A model generated the notes under the pieces. That model searched no databases and was not told the DNA's origin. It saw only the letters and a program-made list of their open reading frames with translations. DNA of 64,000 bases, from assembly GCA_020975405.1 (NCBI GenBank), contig JAIOWQ010000001.1, positions 2,480,001-2,544,000 on the forward strand. The letters are read 5' to 3'. Below are positions 1 through 11,395 of this stretch, one piece after another; position 1 is the first letter of the stretch, and each line of letters begins with the position of its first letter. A program made the translations under genes and the position numbers. The DNA comes from Keithomyces neogunnii (taxonomy: Eukaryota; Ascomycota; Sordariomycetes; Hypocreales; Clavicipitaceae).

Positions 1-3000
1 AAGACCGTGGGTCGCTCCAATATGCCCTTGCACTCCGCACGCTGCACGTTCCCACCCCTCCATATACAATTACAAACCGTGGGTCGTGGGAAATTGCGCT
101 TGCCTACCTACTAGCTCGACAGCTGGGCTGACGTGAGGAACTTGAGCTTTGCCCTGTAGCTGTTCCCATCAGGCCGACATGCATTATCGGCCTCAACAAG
201 CGCCGTGAGCGCCGATGCCCGTTGTCTACTCCGTAGGCACGCAGTTGATCGATGGGGGGCCATCTCATCAAACTGCCGACGACAAGAGCAAGCCGCTTGG
301 AATTGGCCTACCTTTCTCTCTGTATTCTGTACCCTCAGAGATGAGCACGTTTCGCAACCCCAAGCCCTCCGCAGCGAACACTTGCTTTACGGCCCAGCCA
401 GCCAAAGAATTTCCGTCTCGGCCGCGTAGCCGAAGGGGGGGCTTGTTTCAAGCTTCAGTGTCTGATGTTTTTTGTCACGCTGGCGCCCAGCCAGCGTAGA
501 GGAGGGCAGGCGTGTGAGATGGTCGAGGTACAAGCATGGCATGTACCTGTACCGTCGACTCCTGGCGCACTGCGAACTGAGGCGCTCCCTTGAATGCCAA
601 GACCAGAGGCGGCCAGTGGTTGGGGCGCCAGTGCGTTTAGTTTTCTAATTCCTCACCTGGGCGGGCCCAGCGCCCGATTTGAAGACATTTGAAGGCCCCT
701 CCTCCTCGGTTTGGTCCATCAAAAGGCGAACCAACTAACTGGTTTTGTGTTGGTTACCTTTCCGCCAGGGTAGACAAAACATGTTATCCCATTGCTGCTC
801 ACATGTCGTCATCTGCCCTCGGTGTTTGCGGAGCACATTCTTTTGGCAGCTTGTGCGCGAATCGCTTTTCCTTTGTATTGTACGGAGTTCTCTGTACTCT
901 GTTCAGAGCAGACCATGTCATGACAATCGTACCATGGATGCACGCGCTGGCAGCACGACACATGGACTTTGTTAGCCTGTGCCAAAAAGTCGTCCAACCT
1001 CAGTGTCGCAGCGTGGTGCTATTTGTGGGGGTTGGCTGATACGTACGTGTAAGAAATGACTGCTCGGTCCTGGTGTGGGCATGGTAACACCTACAGTATA
1101 TACGATACATACGCGACATACGGAGTACGTGTTTCATTGATGAGGTTTCTGGAGGTTAGGCCCATGCGCGGATTTGTTTATTTGGTTTGTTTGCGCAAAA
1201 CGCACAGCGGTCTGGATTGGAGGCCCTTCCCGCAACGGGGCGCCCAGGCCACGGAACAGCCCTGCCCTCAGCTACGAGGAAATTACCATGACAAGGGTCA
1301 ATCCACTTTTATTACTTGCGACACCACAAGGGACAGTCTCATGCTTTGGTAAATACCCGATTGACAGGACTGGTTGAGGCCTCGAAATTGGAACGGCTGC
1401 CTCAGCAAATCAGACGTCGGTCGTGCGCGATAGGCAAATATATCAAAAAGAAAAAAGAAAAAGAAATCGAAAAAAGCTGTCGGGTCCGAATCCATTGCGA
1501 TGAACAACTCTGGTCCTCTCGACTTCTAGCCGGCCCCTCGAATTGCTCTGATGACACACCAGTGCATCCATCTTCACTCTGTCAGGGTCGCAGAGTAATG
1601 AAAGGCGGCGGCACATTCTTTCAACCAGACCAGTTATGATTTGGACATCTAGGACACGTATAATCGCACACTCACTGCCCTGAGGCTTGCCGTCATGTCG
1701 TGGAGTCGCGGCGTCTTTTCTTGGCTAGTGGCGTTTCGGGCTTCACAGGGTGTCCAATAAAAACAAAATAGACCATTGTGGCTGCTGGCCCTCGTGGCTA
1801 GTGTTCCCTTGTTCGTGGATGCACATCTTGCAGTTGGCCATCACCTGGGAGCTTGAGGTCGGATAGCTCGGAATGGCGATCTGCTCAACTTTTTGTGCGG
1901 CAGTTATTCTTCGGTCCGGACCATTCCTCGGTTGCAGCTGCTATTGGCAAGAGACCTTCCACGTAGGTGGTTATTCAGGAGTGAGATCCGAACCTGCAGA
2001 GCCTCATGCCGCCGCCAGGACACCTGTCATGTGGCTGGCATCTGCTCTCGGCCCCCTCAAAGCAGTTCTCGACAGAACGTACATGCATCACTTGGACAAG
2101 TGTCGAGCCGTCCGCATCGAACCACAGGCGATGGGCAGATGTCATTGACGAATGCCGGATAACCCAAGGCCACCGACTATTCCGTTCGTCTCATGCAACC
2201 CACCCGTTGATGCACATGCATGTGGAGGCATGTCTTATTTCTTTACCTTCCACATCACTTCTACACTTGCCCTCGTGACACCGGTTTCTCCCTCCCCTCG
2301 GTAGCATTACATGCGGCATTGATGCAAATCTGGGCAGCCAGGCATGGAGCAATGCCGACCGACTTGAGGGGTCAGCGGTGATTATTACCAATTTTTTGCG
2401 TAGACCTCCCTGCCACCAAACATTCTGGCTCGAGGGGTTTCTTTGGCGGCAGACGAGGTTGGCTCAGGAGCCGGAGCAACGACATGTTCTCATCGGCCAC
2501 TGTTGTTAAAGTCGTTGAGGTTGTCGGGTTTGGATCTCGCGACAACAATGTGTGGTGGTACTTTTTGATCCTGTACCCCCGAACCGTTGTCAAGACACTA
2601 AAAAAAAAAAAAAAAAAAACAATCCGTGGCACAGCGGCACTTGACAATGTCCGCTACCGACCGCCAGAGTGGAGTTGCCACGACGGTAATATTGGACACA
2701 GGGGGGGGAGGGGTGGAGCATGACCATGCACCATGTTGGCGGGTTGCGGACGGCGGGCTTGGATGTGGTGCGTGGCGGTGGCATCACGATCTCTTTGTGC
2801 GGTCGGGAGCTGCTTGCTTCGTTCAGGAGCCAGAGGCCAGGGGGAAGGAGTGACAGGCTGACGCGCATCTGGACTGAGGGCTCACCAAGCCAAGCCACTT
2901 TCCATGCAGATAGCCTTTTGGTGCTGCGGTGTCTGCCCCGTGACTGCAGTTGGCTGGGCGCGGGCTGAATGATTCGATCGATGTTTGATGGACTCCATCC

Positions 3001-4930
3001 CCATACATACAGACAGCGTCGCGTTGTGTTGGATAAGTTGGAAGCAGCGGAGTACATGCGAATGGCATGTCTGAAGCATGACATGGCGTTGCATGCCACG
3101 TACAATGCCAAGGCTGAGAGCAAAGCGTATTGCACCATGACGAAAGGCGGCATGCCGAACAGCCAGTGCAGTCAGTGGTGAGCATCAAGCATCAAGCATC
3201 TTGTTTGTTAGCTAGTGCATCAAATAAAGTTGGAGCCTCGAGGCCATGACCTCATCATAAGCGAGCCTGAGACCCTGAAAACTCCCAGTCGCGGTTGGCA
3301 TCAGGCGGCCCAGTCGGCGCAGTCGAGTCTCGGGGTCCGCAAGACAATACGCACAGCGCTCTTCAACAAAGCCAGACCAGACCCTGTGCACTCGATTTGA
3401 ACTTGATGTCGCGTGCGCCCCGACAACGACGTTGTGCCGGCGCCGACGACCACAGAGCCCAACGACAAACGGCTTTATCGCACGGGCAGGCGCACATTGT
3501 GAGAAACCCGAGCCCCCGCCTCTTTCAGACAACCAGACAGGGCCTTGAACTGTGGCTTCGCCATGCAGGGCGTTTGAGTCCGATGCAGCCAATCTAAACC
3601 CCTGCTGGCGGCCTTTGTGGCATCTGGGCCCAGTCAACTGCAATTTCCAGCCACGATCCTGCCACAAAGTGGTCAGCCATGGGGCGGGCGCTGGCGGATG
3701 AGTCTACCCTAACATGGCTTAGCGCGTGAATTCTTTTTTTTTTCTATCCTCCAGCGCAATTTCCCAAACACCCGGGTGAAGTGGAGTGTACTCACGTCAA
3801 AAGTACTGGGTACTGGTGCCGCAGCTTCCGGCAGGCATGGGTCAAGTGTGTGCAGGACACCAGGTCAGCCCTCACACGACACAGGCTCCGTGGCGCTGGA
3901 GGTCGCGAAGCCCCAGCGCAGTCTAGCCCTCGCGACAGAGTCAGTCCACTGAAAGAGTTGCCTGCCTCGGGGGGCGGAGCGGCAACAAATTTGGCTCCAG
4001 TATCAGCACCTCGGTGTGGGCTCTATCCATCTTCGCGCCAAGACTCGGTGCGGGTGAGATTGCCCCTTGGCGCGCAGTTGCAGCAAGCGTCACGCAGCTG
4101 CGAACTCTGTCAATTTCCCAGCTGCCGCCCGGGCTCCGTCTGGTCTAGGTTTCTGAATGTCAAGTCGCTAGGCGGAGAAGCACCAAAAATCCCGTCTCGC
4201 GCATCATCCATCCTGTCCTGTCCTGGTCATTCATTGCCTATTATTGCCCTATAGTACTGCCAAGCCTCCCACGCTCCCACGCTCTCACACTCTCTCACGC
4301 ACACCCCCAGGCGAGTGCCCCAGCCGGCCTTGTTCTGAACCTGGCCGGCGGCCTGCTCCAGTCCGTACCCCGATAGCGTGCTGCCTCCCCCCATTCATTC
4401 CCTCTTTCCTGCGGCCTTCTTTAGTACCTTGTCCGCCACTTTTACTTCACCTCCGGTGCTCGTCTCCTGCTCCGTCGTCCTCCTCCTCCTCTTCGCTTCC
4501 TTCCGCCGCCGACGTTTCTTCTTCCTGCTTCTTTTCCTTTTCCCTGTACCATTTTCGTCACCTCGACCACGCGTGCCTCGATTCGCCAACCGTCCGGAAC
4601 TCCCCCACGACGCCGACCATCTTTCATCATCGCGGCACGTGCCGAGGACCGCATCGTCGTTGACCTTTGACGCTCTTGGCTCTCCCACGTCCCTTCGGAA
4701 GCCCCGGTTCCCACCCAGCTTTGGATTATGAGATAGAATTTGGGTATCCTTTTACAATTCAGCTATTTGGATTCGACGCCGACGAGACTCAGTTGCCGGC
4801 GAAGCGCATCCCCCGTCTTGCGCGTCAGACCTCCCCCTTTCGTCTTTCGCGCTGACAAGGTCTCGTCAAGTCCAAACGACTTCGCCTCTCGAGTCGCGAT
4901 CGTGGCTTCAGCTCCGTTGATATTTCTATA
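1..4930. other. Gene-free stretch upstream of the IPC synthase gene
   Basis: No open frame here resembles a known protein, and the open frames overlap on both strands without codon-like conservation cues. A run of 20 A lies at 2600-2619, a short G run near 2701, and a 7-base tandem (agcatca) at 3181-3200. The last 700 bases (about 4250-4930) are rich in C and T on the + strand, as in many long fungal promoters and 5' leaders, and probably belong to the gene at 4931. Unrecognised genes with many tiny exons or noncoding RNAs cannot be excluded. Confidence 0.6.
2600..2619. repeat. Poly-A tract (20 A)
   Basis: An uninterrupted run of A in gene-free DNA. It is a simple homopolymer with no recognisable retrotransposon next to it. 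Confidence 0.9.
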
Positions 4931-6388
4931 ATGAAAGATCTTCCCGGCTCCGCTCCGGGAAAGCCGGTTCTGCCGTCACTATGGACAGAGAACTTGACCA
5001 TTGCATTTCTTAACCGCCTCCCCAATCGCTACCATGTGGGCAGAAGACGTGCCCGATCCAAGTCCAAGACTACGCACCCCGGCGCCGAAGACATTACCAG
5101 CTTGCGGACCTCATTCAGCTTCTGGGACGGCCTGCGCGATCTGCAGAGGCACAAGTGGGGGGCCACGGACTTGCAGTATGTCTTCCTCGCCGGTCTCGCG
5201 CTCTTCTCCCTCTGGATTGCTCCTCCTGCTCCCGCCCTGAAATTTTTCGCTCTGGTCGGTGCTTCTTGGATATTTCTCATGCCCGCAACCCGGCAATTCT
5301 TCCTGCCGGCCGTTACGATATGGGTTTGGCTTGTCTATTTCTTCTGCAGCCGGTATGTTCAACTCCTGTCTCGTCAATGTTACTCCCCACGAGTGCTAAC
5401 AGAGTCCTTGCCCAGCTTTATCCCTTACGAATACAGACCCCATATCTGGGTGCGGGTGCTGCCCGCTCTGGAAAACGTCTTGTACGGCGCCAATCTGTCC
5501 AACATCCTATCCGCTCACAAGCATGCCATCCTCGACATACTAGCCTGGCTCCCTTATGGCATTATACACTTTGGAGCTCCTGCCGTGTGCTCCCTCCTCA
5601 TGTTCATATTTGCTGCTCCCGGAACAACTCCCGTATTCGCACGCACTTTCGGCTGGATGAGCATTTTGGGCGTTACTATTCAGCTTGTGTTTCCTTGCAC
5701 GCCTCCTTGGTACGAGAACGAGCATGGTCTAGTCCCTGCTGCGTACGGCATGGAGGGCTCGCCCGCTGGCCTTGCTCGTGTCGACAAGATCTTCAACATT
5801 GATCTCTATACTACCAACTTCACCAACGCACCTCTCCCATTCGGTGCGTTCCCTTCGTTGCATGGCGGATACGCGGTGCTGGAGGCACTTTTCATGAGCC
5901 ACTGCTTCCCTCAATTCCGCATGTTCTTCATTGGCTACGTCGGATGGATTTGGTGGTCAACAATGTACCTGAGCCACCACTATGCTATTGATCTCGTTGG
6001 CGGCGGCCTGATTGCCGCCGCCTTCTTTTACTCGGTTCGAGCTCGGTACCTCCCCCAGCGCCAAGCTGACAAGATTACAAGATGGGATTACGAATATGTC
6101 GAGATTGGAGACCGCCACCGAGTTGCAGATGAGGAGTACGGGCAGGAGTATTTCAGTCTCGGCCTGCTGGATCATCGCCGAGAAAATTCAAGTGACGGAT
6201 GGACGCTGGGAAGCACCTCCAGCTGCAGTTCCAGCAGCGGCACGCTGAGCCCGACCATTTCAGAGGATACCGTCCCCGGAATGATGGTGATGGACATGGC
6301 AAGTAACGGCCAACTGTGGGACGGCAACGTGCCTCCCCGAGATGTCGAACTGAGCGAAGTCGTGGTTGTCCGACAGCAGCAAAGTTAG
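4931..6388 (+). CDS. AUR1: Inositol phosphorylceramide synthase catalytic subunit (Aur1)
   Basis: This Golgi membrane enzyme transfers phosphoinositol from phosphatidylinositol to ceramide, the committed step of fungal complex sphingolipids and the target of aureobasidin A. Exons are 4931-5352 and 5416-6388, giving 464 residues. The 63-bp intron has a gtatgt donor, gctaac branch site and cccag acceptor. Splicing joins CSR to FIPYEYRPHIWVRVLP, a conserved stretch. Several hydrophobic segments lie between about residues 80 and 345. The PAP2-like catalytic motifs are FPSLHGGY (His290) and SHHYAIDLVGG (His329, Asp333). The C-terminal 110 residues are Ser-rich and hydrophilic, probably cytosolic. 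The start is the first ATG after a pyrimidine-rich leader. Because the intron length is a multiple of three and it holds no stop, an unspliced message would still read through with 21 extra residues. It converges with the kinase gene downstream. Confidence 0.95.
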   Translation: MKDLPGSAPGKPVLPSLWTENLTIAFLNRLPNRYHVGRRRARSKSKTTHPGAEDITSLRTSFSFWDGLRDLQRHKWGATDLQYVFLAGLALFSLWIAPPAPALKFFALVGASWIFLMPATRQFFLPAVTIWVWLVYFFCSRYVQLLSRQCYSPRVLTESLPSFIPYEYRPHIWVRVLPALENVLYGANLSNILSAHKHAILDILAWLPYGIIHFGAPAVCSLLMFIFAAPGTTPVFARTFGWMSILGVTIQLVFPCTPPWYENEHGLVPAAYGMEGSPAGLARVDKIFNIDLYTTNFTNAPLPFGAFPSLHGGYAVLEALFMSHCFPQFRMFFIGYVGWIWWSTMYLSHHYAIDLVGGGLIAAAFFYSVRARYLPQRQADKITRWDYEYVEIGDRHRVADEEYGQEYFSLGLLDHRRENSSDGWTLGSTSSCSSSSGTLSPTISEDTVPGMMVMDMASNGQLWDGNVPPRDVELSEVVVVRQQQS

Positions 6389-7642
6389 GAACCAAGTTGG
6401 CCGACAATCGTCGCAACGTGCACCCACTCATAATCGATTTGCTCCCACGACTCGACACCAATCAGCTCATCTTCTCCGACTTCTTCCGACGTGGGACTCC
6501 TCCTTTGACGACACGTGGTAGTGACTCCACCCATGCCACCAAGATCAAGTCGACGTATAAAGTTAATCTTCAACCGAGACCCCTTACCCTTTTTTTAACA
6601 ACATCTTTGGCATTCATCGGCACAGCGATTTGGCGCAAACGTGGTGTTTATTCATTTGGCTTTGGGCTTCATTCTACTCCCCGAACCAATGTGGCGGCTT
6701 CTGATTAATCTCATCGGATGGCTTTTAATATGGTGCAGAATAGGGGATGAGAGCCACCAGGGGAGTAGGCTTGAGCCAACGTACTGCATATAATGGCCAT
6801 GGAGCCGGCTTGCAATGATAGAGTACGTAATGTATACATAATAGGTAATTCGTGCATATATGGGTTATTAGGGAAGGGTTAAAATGCACCGATACGCTCG
6901 CTAGAGAGCCTGGCAAGAGGACGGGAAAGGCGCTCGTGGTTTGGACATGGGACAGGCGGGAACCTGTAGTCGCCCGCGAGGGCTGTCAGGAAGTTTGGAG
7001 CCCGTGGCTTGTGGTAATGAACCTGAGGGCGAGGCGGTAGTTGCCCTTGGAGAACGACGGAGAAAGTTACCAAATACCAAAGATGCCACTCGCTAGAAAC
7101 TAGACTTAGGAAGGGAATGAGACTCCAAAGAGTTTTGTCCAACTTGTCGGTATACCATTCTTTGATTGTGATGTTCTACAATTGCCATAATCATGTCCTG
7201 CTGGCATGACCCGTGTCTTGTCAGTCTGCATTTCCGACGTGAGATTTGCCAAATGATTGACTGGGCTTTTCTCGGTCAGGACTGGTGTACATTGAACGTG
7301 TTAACCGTATCGCAGAAAGAGGTTATGCATGGTGATATAAGTCTTGATTCATCATCCAAAATTGCCATATCAGGGATTCGTGCCCGCACCATCTACCATA
7401 CATAGACGATTACTCCTCCAATTCATATCTACTCTGCCATTTCACAGCACTTAGGCGAAATATATTGCGCCGCCGGGGGGGGGATGTATCGTTTTAGCAA
7501 GACAAACAAAACCGGCTACCAGCGCACTCTGTGTCCAACGGCTCGCTTCTCCTACTTGTAAACTGCGAAGAATGTGATATCGAAAACGGAGAAAAAAAAA
7601 ACGCAATTGTTGTGTCCAGTCTTCATGCTAGTCAAGTGCAGT
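6389..7642. other. Convergent intergenic region (AUR1 / CaM kinase 3' ends)
   Basis: Contains the 3' ends of two converging genes. It has AT-rich patches near 6785-6880 and a run of G near 7474, and no supported gene. Confidence 0.6.
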
Positions 7643-9025
7643 CTAGTTGCTTTTCGTCGTAGGCGCACTCCACAGACCTTTGCTCGTTTGTACAACCTTG
7701 TTTGCTTGATTACCCGGCTGCAGGGAGGCGGGAACGCTGCTGGCAGCCGGCGCGCCAGCCGTGTTGCCCATGATGGCGTCTGCGTCGTGCTGTGTGCCAT
7801 AGCCAGAGTCTTCTTTGCCGAGTGAGATGCCGCTGTCTTCTTTGCGGGTTCCGTTGCCCGGGCTGCGCGGATTGGCGCCGCCACGGTCAGGTTCCTTTGA
7901 GCGGGCCCCGTCCATGAGGTGTTGCGCCTCGCGGAGCTTGTTGATGGCGCGGACGGTGTCGATGGCTGCATGGAGGGTGCGGCGGGCGTTGAAGTTCTTC
8001 TTGATGATGGGGAGAAGGTTCTCGCCTGCGCCGTCGGTGGGCTTCTCTGCAGCGACAAAGGGGTGCTGGAGGGCCTCGTGGGCTGTGATGCGTTTGGTGT
8101 GGTCAATGGTCAGGCATCGCCGTATGAAGTCCTTGGCGTGGCTCGAGACTCCGCGCCAGTATTCTATAGGGGTGAAGCTGTAGTCGGCGTTGAGAATGGC
8201 CTGCATTTCCTCAAAGTCGGAGTCGCGGTCGAACGGCGTGTAGCCGCAGAGTAGGAAGTAGGTGATGACACCCAGGGCCCAGAGATCTACAGGCTTGCCG
8301 TGGCCCGTCTTTTTGAAGATTTCGGGAGCCATGTATCCCGGTGTGCCGCAGGTTGTGGTGAGCACATGGAACTTTTCTTCGTCCATGATGCGAGAGAGAC
8401 CAAAGTCCGCAATGAGTAAGTCGGCGTTGTCTTCGGGTGTGCGGAACAGGAGGTTCTCTGGTTTGAGGTCACGGTGGACAATGCCGTGGTCATGTAGATA
8501 GGCCACGGCAGAAAGAGTTGCGCGGATAAGATCGGCTGCATCGGACTCGTAGTATGAGCCCTTGCGGCAGATGCGGTCGAAGAGTTCCCCGCCAAGAGCC
8601 AAGTCGGTCACAAGATAGAGGTTGTTCATTGTTTCAAAGTAGTCGACGAGGGTCAGGATATTCTGGTGGCCCATGGATACCTTCTTGAGAACGGCAATTT
8701 CATTGCGGACCTGGAGACCATGTCCAACATGACATCAGATCAGTAAGGATCCTTTTGCAAGGCGCAACCCCGTCTGGCTTGAATGCAAGTGGTTCGCGAG
8801 AGAAGCCATCGAGAAGACACGGGGTGGCTGACGCAGTGCTTGACGTACCATGTGCTCTCGCCCTGCCATGAGGCGTTTATTGATAACCTTGGCGGCGTAG
8901 TATCGACCGGTATCGATATGAACACATTCCTTGACGACCGAGTACGAGCCAGCTCCCAGAGTCTTCCCAACCTTGTATCTACATGGCTGAACTTGGGGCT
9001 GCTGTGCAGGCCGCTGGCCATCCAT
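7643..9025 (-). CDS. Calcium/calmodulin-dependent protein kinase (CMK type)
   Basis: Ser/Thr kinase of the CaMK I family, acting in fungal calcium signalling. Exons on the minus strand are 9025-8849 and 8710-7643 (414 residues); the 138-bp intron has a gtacgt donor and ctccag acceptor and joins GREHM to VRNEIAVLKK. The kinase domain starts near residue 20: glycine loop GAGSYSVV, the AAK lysine, HRDLKPEN catalytic loop, DFGLS and the APE motif. After the domain, the segment FNARRTLHAAIDTVRAINKL matches the usual autoinhibitory and calmodulin-binding region. The tail is rich in Gly, Ser and Asn. The start at 9025 is the first ATG in frame with the kinase; an upstream non-coding exon is possible. 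The length equals that usual for filamentous-fungal CMK proteins. Confidence 0.93.
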
Positions 9026-9980
9026 CCTTGCCGGTCTCCGTTTGTTTGTCGATGTAGAATAGAAGCGACGGCAAGTCCCAGCGATGAAATTTGCCCCGCA
9101 AGATGACGGGCGAAGAAGGGTAAGTAGGTGGTTCGCGTTTTTAGGTTTCGCACCGTGGGTTCCCTTCGGATGCGCAAGCGCCCAAGGCCGGATTTGATAA
9201 TTTTTTTTCCCTGCGGTCGAGTCGAGAACGGGGAATGGGACGTAACACAGAATTTCTGATCGTCTTCTCAGAATACCGCACTCCCAGCTGTGTTCGGTTC
9301 TGGGTTGCCAGCTTGGGTCCACTTTGTGAGGGTTCAGCTTGAGAAGGGAACTTGATGCGGCACGATTATGCCCACGGGTCGATGAGGTGGGGTTGAAAAG
9401 CACATGAACCAGACATCTCTCTTTCTTGAGCTTGACTGTGGGGTCATCGTTGAGCCGCTTCGGGTCCCGTGTGTGGCTGAACAGAGGCTCCAAGCTTTCA
9501 TTCACTATTACTCCGCAGTTCAGTGCCACTTGAAAAAGGGTTTGTATTAATATCTGCAACCCCAGCTGGTGTCCTGTTGTACATGTAAAGCTGTGCCTGC
9601 TGCGCTTTAAGTTCTGGTGTGATATATAGCAGGGCTATGAGTGAGTGTGACTCATTGACCGCTTTCTTCCTGAAAGAGCACCGATTCGCCATCTGTGCAG
9701 AAGCTCCATGTGTATTTCACGACTGGCACTTTAGTCTTTTCCCGCCGCCTTGCGCTCTCCCAGTGTCTAGGGACGGTGCTTCGACTTCAGCTTTCCCTGG
9801 CCATGCTTGAACTTGGGACAACTGTGCCATAGGCCACGGTCAGCCCAGGGTCAGGCTACGGCATACTCCCCGACATGGCCATGTATTATTTGTCGACTTG
9901 GCCATCAACTGCCGGCTTGTTGCATTTTTGTGTTCCATCAGCTCATGGCACACATTGTCCAAGATGAAGAACGGGAACCA
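9026..9980. other. Intergenic region upstream of the CaM kinase gene
   Basis: Holds the promoter and leader of the minus-strand kinase and the 3' flank of the minus-strand release-factor-like gene. The frame upstream of the kinase ATG stays open for about 180 codons, but its sequence is not kinase-like and no ATG context supports extending the protein. Confidence 0.55.
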
Positions 9981-10688
9981 TCAACCTTGCGGCCCTTTTC
10001 GTGACTGTTTCTTTGCACTGAAAATTTTCTTCTCCTTTATCCGGGACTCATGAAAACGTCTTACTCTGCTTCATGATTAGCCAAGGTAACGCGACGCATG
10101 ACGTCTTCAAGACGCTTACATGGCCTCATATTTCTTCTTCTTCTCCTTACTTGTCTCGGCAGGAGTAGTTGTTTGGTAAATGCGAGTTACTTCATCCATG
10201 AGCTTACGGCGGTTTTGGTCCGCGTTGGCACTCCTCGACCGATGAGTTTGGTCTTGGAATGTGAGAGAGTCGCTGCTTGAGACATAGTACTTGGAGGATC
10301 GTACACCGCGGTGAAGATTCGCAGGGAGAACGGCTAAAATCTCATTCACCGTGTAAGCCGTGGTGGCCTTTGTTTCCGTTCTGTCAAAAGTGAGTCGACT
10401 GCCACGTCATGATTCTGAATCAGACAACTCATCTCCTTACTTGTTCACGTGTTGGCCTCCCGGGCCGCTGGATCGCGAGAACGTGGTGCTGCCTTTGGGT
10501 AACCGTGAAGCATCAAAGGATTCCATCCAGGTCCTTGCTTCTGCCAGGGCCTGCTGGTCAAGTTTGGCATCAAAGGCATCGTATCTTTTGAGCCTTGTGA
10601 ACTGAAAGGGCGGCAGAGGCTGTTTCGCCGGCCAGGGCACAATGGCAGCTCGTCGTGCTAGATGAAGGCTTTTCATGAGGCTTTTCAT
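9981..10688 (-). CDS. Mitochondrial GGQ-domain peptidyl-tRNA hydrolase (Ict1/Pth4-like)
   Basis: Class I release-factor-domain protein, expected to hydrolyse peptidyl-tRNA on stalled mitochondrial ribosomes. Exons on the minus strand are 10688-10441, 10380-10120 and 10065-9981 (197 residues); introns are 60 and 54 bp. The first join gives GGQHVNKTETKAT, the family signature, with the catalytic GGQ at residues 77-79. The second intron (gtaagc donor, ctaat branch site, cag acceptor) is needed to add the basic C-terminal tail (VRRFHESRIKEKK, then KKQSRKG), which in this family binds the empty mRNA channel. Without that splice the protein would end at KKKKYEAM. The N-terminus is Arg/Lys-rich and lacks acidic residues, as in mitochondrial presequences. 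It is too short for a full release factor, since it has no codon-recognition domain. Confidence 0.9.
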
Positions 10689-11395
10689 GTTGGCGGGTCA
10701 AATGTACTGTTAGCTGCTGTGCCCTATGCGCCCAGAACAAACAGCTTTCATCATGCCCGACGTCTATGCATAGGCTCGAGTTTGCGTCATGGTTGGACAG
10801 TGCCAGCAATTGCTAGTACTGTCCCTCTCGAGAGCCTCCGGGCCCACGCTTTTGGTCCTAATCTTGACTAGCGGCTGCCACCAAGTTTATCCGAGCCAAC
10901 ATGATCACAGCAAGCGCACTTGCCGCTTTGCGCCTTTGAAGTCGTGGCCCTGCCATTTTGCATTTTGCCGGCTTTTTCATCTCTTCACACCTTCACCAGA
11001 ACCACCACACACACTTGCCTTTGCAGCTGGCTCCATTTGCCAAGCCGAGACTGAAGATTGCCGAGAAAACTTAGCTTTCAGAGCAAATCACTATACTCTT
11101 TCGGCCACCAAGGTCAATCTGGTTGCAAGCGCGCCTCTTGCTTTGCCCAAGCACGCAAACCTCTGCCAAGTTGTTGTCGAAGCTCAAGTCGGCAGCGCAG
11201 CATCGATGGCTTCAACCTGACTCTGCTGATATCTTCCTTGTCAACCACTCCGCTCCACCACCAGTCAGCATTGCAAACACCTCTTCTTTCCCACTCGGCC
11301 ATTGGCATTTTAAGCCAACGTGCTAATAGAGCGCGATAAGCTCGCTCCTCGTCTGGTCTGTTCCGGTCAATCCAGGCTGAATCTGATCCGCTTTC
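10689..11395. other. Divergent promoter region (Ict1-like / NAB3-like)
   Basis: A 707-bp region between two divergent genes, presumably holding both promoters. I see no coding sequence. The right half is C/T-rich towards the Nab3-like start. Confidence 0.6.

Noticed and set aside
2590..3153. 187-codon open frame on the minus strand
   Set aside because: No recognisable domain; it runs into a poly-A/poly-T tract and overlaps other equally long frames on both strands.
3212..3667. 151-codon open frame on the minus strand
   Set aside because: No family resemblance, no splice partners found, and an overlapping open frame on the opposite strand.
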